In this document: piece after piece, positions 60,001 through 64,000 of the stretch
Numbering within the stretch: position 1 is the first letter of the stretch
Layout of the letters: the number at the start of each line of letters is the position of its first letter
Assembly: GCF_003600685.1 (NCBI RefSeq)
Contig: NZ_CP032084.1
Coordinates: forward strand, 5,766,001 to 5,830,000
DNA: 64,000 bases
DNA from: Achromobacter sp. B7
Lineage (GTDB): Bacteria; Pseudomonadota; Gammaproteobacteria; Burkholderiales; Burkholderiaceae_B
Reading direction: 5' to 3'
Notes under the pieces: model-generated
What the model saw: only the letters and a program-made list of their open reading frames with translations
The model's database searches: none
Told to the model about the DNA's origin: nothing
Program-made: the position numbers and the translations under genes

Positions 60001-62027
60001 TTGGCGTCACGCGCTGCTTGGGCCGTCAATGCAGCCATGGACGACACCGTGCCCGCTGCGTTCAACGCCCCCTTGGCGTGCAACGCGACCGGGCCACGCG
60101 CTTGCACGCTGCCACTGCCGGTAACCGAAAGGTCAGCGCCCGACGCCAGCGTCACGGCGCCTTGGTCGGCGTCCGCCGCACCGGAGACACTTAGCGCGCC
60201 GCCCGTCCGTGCGTGTATGCCTTGCTTGCCATTCAGCGTGCCCCCCAGCAGCGCACTGCCGGCCGCCTTCACGTCGACGGTTTCTCCGGACACCATGTCA
60301 CCGCCGACGCGGACATCTCCACCGGCGTCCACCACGATGCCCGCGCCTTGCGCGCGGCTGGTCTGACCCAAACGCAAATCGTTGCCGCTCTTTAGCGCCA
60401 AGCCGCCGCCGTAGGCCAGCGCGCTGCCGTCCATGCGCAGATTTCGCCCTGCGCCGATCGACAGCGCGCCGTCCGTCAAGGCCGCGCCAGCCAGATTGGC
60501 ATCCACGCCTGCGCGCATCGTCATGCCCTTGGCCGACTGTGCCTGCGCGCCCGCTTCCGAGACCATGTTGGCGCCGGCCTGAGTCAACAACGTGCCGGAC
60601 GTGTATATCTGTCGCGGCAGCACCAGGTCGCGCCCCGCTTGAAGCGTGATGCCGGAGTTGGCGGAGATGACGCCGGACGCTTGCGACGCGCCGCCGGCCG
60701 ATGCGCCCGCTGCGAGCGCATCGACAATCGCGTTGGCGTTGGCGTTGGCGTTGCCAGTGCCATTGCCAGCGCCACTGCCGTCGCCGATGCCGTTGCCGTC
60801 GCCATTCCCCACACCCGCGCCCGGCTGAACACCGGCAAGCGGCAAGCCCGCCATCTTCAAGTTGCGGCCCGCCACCGCGATGATGTTCTGATCGGCCGTC
60901 AGCAAGTGACCAGACAGGGCCAGATCCTGGCCTGCCGTCACGCGCAACGCGTCTTGGGTACGCAGGCCCCCTTGCGAGCCGACAATCACGCGCTTTCCCG
61001 CCGTCACGTTCAACGACCCACCGGCCGCGACTGCGCCTTGAATGTCCGTATCGCGGCGCGCGGCCAACATGGTCGCGCCCGCTGCCTGCGCCACGCCTTG
61101 CACGGCAAGGTCCCCGCCGCTATCCACGCGCAGCGCGCCGGCTGCTTGCACCGTGCCGCTGGGCGTAATGCGCACGTCTCCGGCCGCGTTCACGTGCAGG
61201 TCGCCCGTCAACGCCACCAGGTTGCCGCCGATGTTCACGCCCACCCCGGCTTCGGTGCCGATCAGCCGGATGCTGTTTGCATACATGCCGCCCAGCGCAG
61301 CCGTGTCCAACGCCACGTCGGGCTTGGCGCCTTGCCCGCTTTGCGCGGTGACGATGCCGGTGTCGTAGTCGACGCGCGCGGCGCCGGCCGTGACGTTAAG
61401 CCGATCCGCCCACACGCCGGCGTTGATTTCCAAGCTGCGGGCCAAGAGGTCGACCTGACCAAGGTTGCCGCCGTTCAAGCCGGCGCCATCCACGCGGATG
61501 TTGCCCGATGCGATGTCAAAGCCGATACGCCCGTCAGCACCAATCAGCGGACGGCCGGTCGTCAGCGTGGCGCGGTCGGCGTTCAAGAAACCGCAGCCGT
61601 TGCACGTTATGCCGGCGGGGTTGGCGACGATGACGTTGGCCCGGTTGCCGGCCACTTCCAGCGTGCCCAGCAATTGCGACGGGTTCGGCGCGGTGACCTG
61701 GTTAAGGATGGTGGTGGCGCGCTGGTTGCCCAGCATGATGTTGCCGCCCACCTGCCCTGCCAACTGGGTCTGGCTGGCGCCGCCGCTGTTGTTCAGCACC
61801 GCGCCGGAAGGTCCCACGTTGAACTGCGTGTAGCGGTTGTTCGACACCCCGCCCGCCGTGGGCGGCGCGATATTGATCACCGGCACGCCGTTGGTTGCGC
61901 CGACGGAAGGCTTGGCGCCCGCAACGCTCTTGTCGACGGTTATCGGCAACGTCTGCGCCAGCACTGGCGACCAGACCTGCAAGAAAACGACGGACCAGAC
62001 AATCATCGAACGAAGCTTGGACATCAT
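48090..62027 (-). CDS. cdiA: CdiA/FhaB-type two-partner secretion exoprotein with C-terminal toxin
   Basis: A 4,645-residue giant. Signal peptide residues 1-25 are followed by the TPS domain, whose motif NPAGITCNGCGFLNADRATL starts at residue 136. FHA-1 repeats come next, with a super-repeat of about 248 residues. A cysteine-containing region with aromatic residues (about 2755-2860; LCDEVTPQC, VACSGGDAGGGCWDV) may be the receptor-binding part. FHA-2 then leads into the conserved pretoxin region. The variable tail starts at the ETENN motif (48864-48878). The last 100 residues (GHAFEKHVIQKGEYKDLGIT, GGRTAYWDNVSGTVVIRNP, DGGTAFRPVNGKAYF) look like a BECR-fold RNase toxin. The ATG at 62027 is preferred; an earlier ATG adds residues unlike a signal peptide. 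It is delivered by CdiB, encoded 114 bp upstream. Confidence 0.93.
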   Translation of the reverse strand: MMSKLRSMIVWSVVFLQVWSPVLAQTLPITVDKSVAGAKPSVGATNGVPVINIAPPTAGGVSNNRYTQFNVGPSGAVLNNSGGASQTQLAGQVGGNIMLGNQRATTILNQVTAPNPSQLLGTLEVAGNRANVIVANPAGITCNGCGFLNADRATLTTGRPLIGADGRIGFDIASGNIRVDGAGLNGGNLGQVDLLARSLEINAGVWADRLNVTAGAARVDYDTGIVTAQSGQGAKPDVALDTAALGGMYANSIRLIGTEAGVGVNIGGNLVALTGDLHVNAAGDVRITPSGTVQAAGALRVDSGGDLAVQGVAQAAGATMLAARRDTDIQGAVAAGGSLNVTAGKRVIVGSQGGLRTQDALRVTAGQDLALSGHLLTADQNIIAVAGRNLKMAGLPLAGVQPGAGVGNGDGNGIGDGSGAGNGTGNANANANAIVDALAAGASAGGASQASGVISANSGITLQAGRDLVLPRQIYTSGTLLTQAGANMVSEAGAQAQSAKGMTMRAGVDANLAGAALTDGALSIGAGRNLRMDGSALAYGGGLALKSGNDLRLGQTSRAQGAGIVVDAGGDVRVGGDMVSGETVDVKAAGSALLGGTLNGKQGIHARTGGALSVSGAADADQGAVTLASGADLSVTGSGSVQARGPVALHAKGALNAAGTVSSMAALTAQAARDAKVSGKLLSGGPMRLQAAGDVVADTNARLQSEGAMTLLAGQDLSLAGEAETNATLKLNAGRDLRIDGAARAYTGAVALNADNALQLGKTSRVQGDGVSVLAGGDLVADGSMASRGDMAVAAGRDVRVGGQAQATGKLDLHGAGDVTIAKGASVDAERSAAVTAGQDIAIAGALRSNEGNRVEARGALRLDGETSAAQGALELLAGGDLLVGKHGKAFAGGTLLGQSGGALTVDGALSSRNAQRLTAASDIAIGGQLLSGDTLSLRAGQDLGIGAAAQVQSTTTTTLNAGRDANLAGTAVSDGSMAMHAVRDLNVDGAALAYGGALELQSGKDLRLGASSQAQGLGVAVAASRDLHTQGEILAQGPALLTAGDRAVLGGKLAADGELTLRAAGAAQLTGAFEATGSASLSGGEEVALAGSLRSNLGTQVDAARKLDITGAVGAAQGAVSLASGSDLTIGASGHVHAAGPVALRVGGGLSAAGTVSSMAALTAQVARDAWVDGKLLAGGNLLLDAVGKVTASAAARLQSEGAINVSAGKDLALAGEALANAGITLDAGSDLRIDGTARAYDGALTMNAGNALRLGASSGTQGAGISAQAGSDLHAAGTMGSRGAIDLAAGRDVRVDSTASASGNISLAARHDLSTGQTAQWYVEGASRAMVGNDMTLSGAWRGNGDITLAAIGALTLDGELAASVGGLDLSAGRNLSVGALARIAAAGPARATTDGDLLVAGTVSSLNALTLQAARNASIGKQLYAGGALDVQAGHMLAVAGGAQLQSDSAMALKAGQDLNIVGTAMSEGSMALTAARDLRVDGDALAYGGTLALKGGNDVLLGSASQLQGQGVQAQSGRDLAAGGVLVSKGDAQWQAGRDIAVDGKVGVDGSLDLVAKKDVRVGATGQLEASANARLQAAGAATIAGAVRGDHGALIQSGGAMAVTGTTASAKGPLQLIAGQDLGLSSDSQTLAGGALLARAGASLIAAGTLSSLADAVLDAGSNITLAGQSLATGAITANAGGVLAALAGSRLQADGSVEVHADSAALSGTLVAGQSAQLRVQRDLAVDGTVLADAGTLAASSGGDMTLGSASELQAGGKLLAQAGGKLRAAGTLSGETDIAMQAESDAELSGKTVANGTLEINAGRDLTVADKALAQGSRNLLLTAGQDLRIAGTAGTAEDAGNLGTEARGAAAGGDAAQRAEAKRADTEGTDTEGTDFEGTGSHGLRTRSAGTKKSATTGGTLSAQAGRDLSITDTGTVTAGSPIALKAARDINIDGIATALAGTLQADAGAKLQVGALGRMQASDNLAASAGTDLDSDGVIAAGGGLTLAAGGSARLGGVVAALGERAAGDAQISAQHDLTIKQGGQVQAAGALSAHAGQDLSALGALSSVADMALTAARDVRVDGTVASDANLTLTGRNLTVAATGLAQAGGTLAATAQEAVLVAGRMLAGHSQSLIAGNALTVQGTVAALNGDLTMTSRQGDVALDAASTVQSSGMLTADAGAALRAQGSLAAGHGMTLRAGTDAALGGVTATQAGDLNAFAAHNMTVAADGRLQSAGALTLKAGGTLANAGVVSANDSASVSAGAALLNQGSVLAGGDLLVTTPGMLDNAGRLVAGMDGEGALNQPGSLTLKAGHIVHRGTSLAGKDLTLAAGNLDLAHGALSAVGNVTLATPGDIDAHQAVVQGGGVEISAANLNNQAGKLTSTGAASLTLAGTLDNTDGLIAAAGDLNIAATTIVNREGTLAGGNLVLKAIATVDNRAGLIQADNALTLTSGSLDNSATLAVAGGAPKGVLGKVVAIVADRVDNQGGSIQAGQDLTLTTRELDNQGGEVAAQGNARIVADTLKNGQGKLLAGNSLTVIAQVLHGLGTLQSAGDLSFQYAGALNQTGDLSSGRDLNLSLGGALDNSATISAGRDLSIQADSLVNHATGQLLAGGGNTLNVTHGLTNAGLIDGAITRINAGGVDNLARIYGDKVAIQTHTLVNSAGVGGGAVIASRGAMDLGVASLVNRDHALIYAGADLSIGGALDAGGNVAGYAGSLLNSGATIEAAGNARISAASLLNQNAGYSSQTAVVSSQPKAYFTPAGSTDMYDAETNWLCDEVTPQCSKDPAWLDDDPERMFLLPSDKYPAARYGPPFDYTPGGKRKAGVSSPIALAYTPADVACSGGDAGGGCWDVPEWFGYGSDARIWSIFGITPPSGSVPIWIPPEAPCFSNSPACLAEGARRKAYEAAHAAYTEPYKILDARIREFNADFRNRLVGTLTYYQVNETVTETRTLSSDPGKILSGGAMTLAGAVTNDKSQIAAGGALHVAGPAIHNIGAGGQRTVVREGTATVSQARSKDRKEYSSGYTATLAGQAIELPVGTSGGHTNVALAGSAPGNTGIGKPGPVLVASLELPGGTVVRTVSNPASIPDNQLFTVDKRPDVPYLVATDPRFVGQRPTVSSDYLFDLLRQPDALPGTTVAGGAGAGAGLAGPRPDKPADADRVHVAIGNGAVAQQAAAGPAVGAGSGVDAQRLHAPAATNVGNAALDGGGTIAGNAVPGGKTLSGARLPGWDALLPPGAKFLTPSGQPKRLGDGFYEQKLVSDQILSTTGLRFLDRFGDNDSQYKALMAEGAKFARANNVQLGVALTDEQQRRLTSDLVWLVEQTVTLPDGSTDTVLVPKVYLVVRKGDLKGDGTLMAGRDVKLAADGDIVNSGTIGARHATVMSASNIVNRAGGLVQGAVVDLAAREDLTNLASLIQGDSVTLKAGRDIALASTAASENFGNTWGSHVTGVARVDAGDLNMRAGRDISLTAAQVNAERNAGLQAGRDINLSTVTERHGESIVINKKNRHDLSTGKEIGSSIAAGGNLTLIAGQDVNARAADVTAGKKLAVGAGRDINLTAGVESGSAYDELHYKKRGFLSSKTTHIIKSADWEQAKGSTFTGDTALLMAGRDLRVAGSNVGAQNDLVMSADRDVNILAGQNAEDGYDYKVVKKSGFGAMGGLSYGTSKQTDSLDSKKVFHNASTVGSVEGDVLINAGSALNIKGSNVIARQGDITLIGKEVNIGAALDTTKEKEFHEIKQTGLSINANTPLVDAMQTAGRMGDAAGRTDNKVMQGLALATTGLAAANAYDAVAADPKSAGGVSVSINFGVSKSQSTADRASSSVLGSTVAAGQDLTIVAKGAGSASDVTVTGSRLSAGSNAIIKADGDILLQAAQNTFEQHTKNKSYSGSVGIGVSANSEDGIGVMLNLSAGGGRGRADGKDANWTYTDVTAGNVLALQSGGDTSLIGAIASADQIIASVGKNLQIETLQDTSTYVSKQQSAGVQASICIYGYCKSSVSGNVSQGRMESNFQSATQQAGMKAGDGGFLVNVGQNTTLTGGVISSSEQAVADGLNQLSTGTLVVKDLQNTARYKADQVALSGGYSWGGSGEGDAKKGDVGTNSKGQAAGGADKVPGTSLPTSSNGASAGLPVVVAASGNANSTTYSAISGGSVAIRDGAGQLALTGKTAAETIAALNRDTSDTLNALKPIFDKEKIEAGFEIASEAQRQVGQFLTNRAKEADALKKAIDAETDPALKDDLKARYDEAAKWGPNGAYRLGVTAISAGAGGNVTGSAGQFLQSAAANYLQALGAGKVKQIADTLDSEAARTALQGLVGCAAAFGQGSHCGAGAAGAAASVVLNNLIQGLSGHGAKDLTAEEKESRANLVASLVAGLTVALGGDSAVATLAAQIETENNYFGQKSEGFRASEQRQFDAAIASCGPGNPDGCARARELSGMSAQRDKELASACVDRAASLCRAAIQLATASGNVVFFDKQGKPLAVPAGSPMIQATPDLRDGTWHYTIAASVAEGLAIDSGGGALSGIGSAIRGLFRPGVAEIAVAAKGAGDAASLANVAKLSGQLTGREISGGHAFEKHVIQKGEYKDLGITTREQFALHIESVVNKPTAFRELSGGRTAYWDNVSGTVVIRNPKAVDGGTAFRPVNGKAYFDGLR
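56369..56413. repeat. 15-bp tandem repeat inside cdiA
   Basis: Three adjacent 15-bp units of the TGCCTTCGGTGTCCG type encode the acidic peptide repeat TEGTDTEGTDFEGT on the minus strand, interrupting the FHA repeats. Copy-number change in steps of 15 bp would keep the frame. Confidence 0.85.
56650..60600 (-). repeat. Super-repeat of about 745 bp in the cdiA FHA-1 region
   Basis: At least five consecutive units of about 248 codons recur. Landmarks are SSMAALTAQAARDAKV (about 60,040), SSRNAQRLTAASD (59,290), SSMAALTAQVARDAWV (58,550), SSLNALTLQAARNASI (57,810) and SSLADAVLDAGSNI (57,060). Each is followed by ARLQSEGAM-like, RDLRIDG-like and RDVRVGG-like blocks. The spacing is regular. The repeats build the filament shaft, and their DNA similarity could allow length change by recombination. 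Confidence 0.8.
60730..60755. repeat. Hexamer GCGTTG repeat in cdiA
   Basis: Four copies of a hexamer encode NANANANA on the minus strand. They lie within a Gly/Asn/Asp-rich insert (about 60720-60830) that departs from the FHA pattern. The frame is kept for any copy number. Confidence 0.85.
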
Positions 62028-62141
62028 GCGTACCCGGGTAACGTAAACGTCGACGGCGGCGCAAGCGGCGCTGCACCGGGGCAAGCCCGGCGCCTTGTCG
62101 ACCAGATCAATCAGGAAGGCCGGCGGAGCAATGCCGCGGGA

Positions 62142-63854
62142 TCAGAACTCGAACATCACGGCTGCGGCGAACACGGTGGATGCCGTCTGTAACGATTCCG
62201 GCTTTTTCAACGGCCAGCCGGCAGACAGGTCATAGCTGGCATCGACATAGGGGATGGATAGGCGGCCGCGCAGCCCAGCCACCGCGCCCACCAACGTGCG
62301 CCCGGTCAGCCATCGCGCCGACTCGCCGCCCACGCGTCCGGCGTCCAGACCCGCATACAGTTGATGACCGGGGCCGCCAAGCAGCTTGTCCAGGCCCAGC
62401 GACAAATCGTTGCGCAGCGTCCAGCCGTCTTCGGCCGCCAGCGTCATCTGGCCCTCAAAGCCGCGCACCGCATAACGACTGCCGATGGTGAAGTAATCCG
62501 AGGGCACGACCGGTGTCTTGGCGTGCTGGATTTGCCAGCTGACGTGGTACGCCCAGGGCTGGTCCGCCAATTGAAACGGCAGGTAGAGCCCGGCATTGGC
62601 GAGCGCGATGGTGCTGCGGCCATTCCAGTCGGGGTCGCCGTAGACGAAGCCGGGTTGGTCGGACAGGCCGGCCAGCGTGCCGCGCAGGCCCACGCCGGCA
62701 TCCAGCACCGCTCGGCCCACATAGTGACGGTGCGCCACGTTGATGTCGTAGCCCGTCACGTCGCGCCGCTGGACTTCAATGGCGACGTCGTTCAACGTGC
62801 TGCCGACGCGCTTGCGTAGCACGGCCATCGTCGCCGTGCCCTTGTAGTCGGTACCGCGATAGGGCACCACCGACACGCCCGCCTGCAACTGCTTGGTGGT
62901 GCCGCCGTAGACGATGGGTTCGTCAAAACCGGCCACGGTTTGGCGATAGGTGGATTTGCTGGCGCCGGCAAAGGCCGTCCAGTAGCCAAAGGGGATGCTG
63001 TAGTTGATGGACGCGGCCCGCGTGTTCGAGTCCGCATCGCGCCAGCGCGCATTGCTGTTCCACGACACAGACAGCTGGTCATAAAGGAACAAGGGGGAAT
63101 CCAGGGTCAGCCCGGCGTTGATCTGATACTTGCCGATGGCGTCCAGGCCGCCGTTGTCGCTGCCCACGTAGCCATGCCAACGCTTGCCCGTGCCTGGACG
63201 CAGAATGATGTCGGAGTCACCAAGTTCGGGGCCGGGCCCGACATCGATGGTGGCGTCCGCCTGACCACGAAGCCGGCGGATATTTTCCAGCGCCTGGTCC
63301 AGATCGCGCTGATTCAATTCGCCTCCAGGGCCGGTGGGCAAGGCGGTGCGCCACCATCCAACGGTATTGGCGTCTTGCACGCCCGAGATGCGGCCGGGCA
63401 GAAAGCGCAGCGTCAGCGCGCCTGACGCCAGCGATTGTTCAGGCACCACCACGCGTGCCGTGATCTGGCCATCCTGGATCAGCCAGGCGTTCAGATATTC
63501 CTGAAACGCCCGCAGCCCTTGTCCGCCGACGCATTGGCCGATGACATCGCGAGCGGCCCCGGCCAAGGCTGAAGGGGGTGGCGCGTCGTCCCAGCTCAGG
63601 TCACCGATGACAAAGCAAGGCGATTCAACGGGCAGGTGCAGCTCGCTTTTGCTGCGCGCGGCATCGGGCGACAAGACATCCGGGCGCTCGGCCGAGCGGG
63701 CGCGCTGGGCGTCCAGCTCTTGCTCTTGCCTGCGTTCAATTTCGGAAGGGCGCGATACCACCTCGGGCGGGGTCTGCGCGAAGGGCTCGGTAGGGCAAGC
63801 GCCCGCCGCGATCAATACCACTGCGGCGACTCGCCGGCACCAATAGGAATTCAT
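62142..63854 (-). CDS. cdiB: CdiB/FhaC-type outer-membrane transporter (TpsB)
   Basis: A 570-residue Omp85-superfamily protein. A signal peptide (cleavage near PFAQ) is followed by a Gln/Glu/Arg-rich linker (RQEQELDAQRAR), the H1-like helix used by TpsB proteins. Then come two POTRA domains (about 75-230) and a 16-strand barrel. The barrel has the conserved SRYAVRGFEG (VRGF motif for the L6 loop) and the typical C-terminal Phe (AVMFEF). It exports CdiA through the TPS domain. It lies 114 bp upstream of cdiA on the same strand, forming the two-partner operon. GGAAC precedes the ATG. Confidence 0.95.
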   Translation of the reverse strand: MNSYWCRRVAAVVLIAAGACPTEPFAQTPPEVVSRPSEIERRQEQELDAQRARSAERPDVLSPDAARSKSELHLPVESPCFVIGDLSWDDAPPPSALAGAARDVIGQCVGGQGLRAFQEYLNAWLIQDGQITARVVVPEQSLASGALTLRFLPGRISGVQDANTVGWWRTALPTGPGGELNQRDLDQALENIRRLRGQADATIDVGPGPELGDSDIILRPGTGKRWHGYVGSDNGGLDAIGKYQINAGLTLDSPLFLYDQLSVSWNSNARWRDADSNTRAASINYSIPFGYWTAFAGASKSTYRQTVAGFDEPIVYGGTTKQLQAGVSVVPYRGTDYKGTATMAVLRKRVGSTLNDVAIEVQRRDVTGYDINVAHRHYVGRAVLDAGVGLRGTLAGLSDQPGFVYGDPDWNGRSTIALANAGLYLPFQLADQPWAYHVSWQIQHAKTPVVPSDYFTIGSRYAVRGFEGQMTLAAEDGWTLRNDLSLGLDKLLGGPGHQLYAGLDAGRVGGESARWLTGRTLVGAVAGLRGRLSIPYVDASYDLSAGWPLKKPESLQTASTVFAAAVMFEF

Positions 63855-64000
63855 AACGGTTCCGCGCCCGCGGCAAGCCGAAGGCGCGTTCTATCTCGTT
63901 GAAACTAAATGTTGAGGCAGTTTGCGTGACGAGATAGTCAAAAACAATGAAAACCGGCGCGAATAAGCAAAATCTGATTTTTACTAGAATTTGAACGCCG
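63855..64000 (-). promoter_or_regulatory. Upstream region of cdiBA with inverted repeat
   Basis: AT-rich sequence upstream of cdiB. CTATCTCGT (63891-63899) and ACGAGATAG (63929-63937) are perfect 9-bp inverted repeats 29 bp apart. On the minus strand TTGACT (63941-63936) overlaps the distal arm and could be a -35 box, but no good -10 stands 17 bp from it. The repeat may be a regulator site. The window ends here. Confidence 0.45.

Noticed and set aside
49237..62192. Many long + strand open frames opposite cdiA
   Set aside because: They have Arg/Pro/Ala-rich shadow composition from high-GC antisense of repetitive coding sequence, with no motifs. The minus-strand cdiA frame explains the whole stretch.

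Overview
The window looks like a chromosomal segment of a high-GC betaproteobacterium of the Alcaligenaceae, most like Achromobacter or Bordetella. This rests on gene content and order (ispB near rplU-rpmA-obgE-proB; gpmA-envC-ctpA-moeB; rhodanese-grxC-secB-gpsA; rsmB-DUF4390-two-component-trkA-trkH), a Bug/TctC-type solute-binding protein, and FhaB/CdiA-type two-partner secretion. No database search was possible. Family names come from motifs and recall.

Positions 1 to about 37,290 are ordinary conserved backbone. A small unknown gene, an EAL phosphodiesterase and tRNA-Pro(CGG) come first. Then come ispB; a divergent fumarylacetoacetate-hydrolase/IclR pair with a candidate operator; and the ribosomal protein, ObgE and ProB block with a strong rplU promoter. 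Next are a pseudo-receiver regulator, an XRE regulator, a SecD-head lipoprotein, and a TPP riboswitch controlling thiC. These are followed by a FAD oxidoreductase with a GntR/FCD regulator (possibly leaderless), a GGDEF protein, and the gpmA-envC-ctpA-moeB operon. The rhodanese-grxC-secB-gpsA cluster, tctC, trmL, comF, a BioC-like methyltransferase and a YbdK-type carboxylate-amine ligase come next. The backbone closes with a six-gene minus-strand operon (rsmB, DUF4390, NtrY-like kinase, NtrX-like regulator, trkA, trkH) and a LysE exporter.

From about 37,300 to 64,000 the window holds one contact-dependent inhibition (CDI)/two-partner secretion locus on the minus strand. cdiB (63854-62142) encodes the outer-membrane transporter. 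cdiA (62027-48090) encodes a giant exoprotein of about 4,645 residues with a TPS domain, FHA repeats built from a roughly 745-bp super-repeat, a cysteine-containing middle region, an ENN pretoxin motif and a C-terminal toxin. The presumed 72-residue immunity gene overlaps its stop codon.

Downstream (48,000 down to 37,300) is an AT-richer graveyard and reservoir of orphan toxin/immunity modules. It holds a ParB-like toxin cassette with a G8 frameshift and an intact DUF7660-type immunity gene, bracketed by two copies of a 68-bp palindromic element. It also holds a complete orphan CdiA C-terminal cassette with an Imm42-like immunity gene. Several immunity pseudogenes follow, then an inverted (+ strand) block. 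That block contains a 5'-truncated deaminase toxin, its presumed immunity gene, and a broken FHA fragment with a perfect 31-bp inverted repeat around an inverted 123-bp segment. Conserved FHA/pretoxin DNA shared by cdiA and the orphan cassettes could let recombination swap the toxin tip. This array, including the deaminase module, is the most interesting part of the window.
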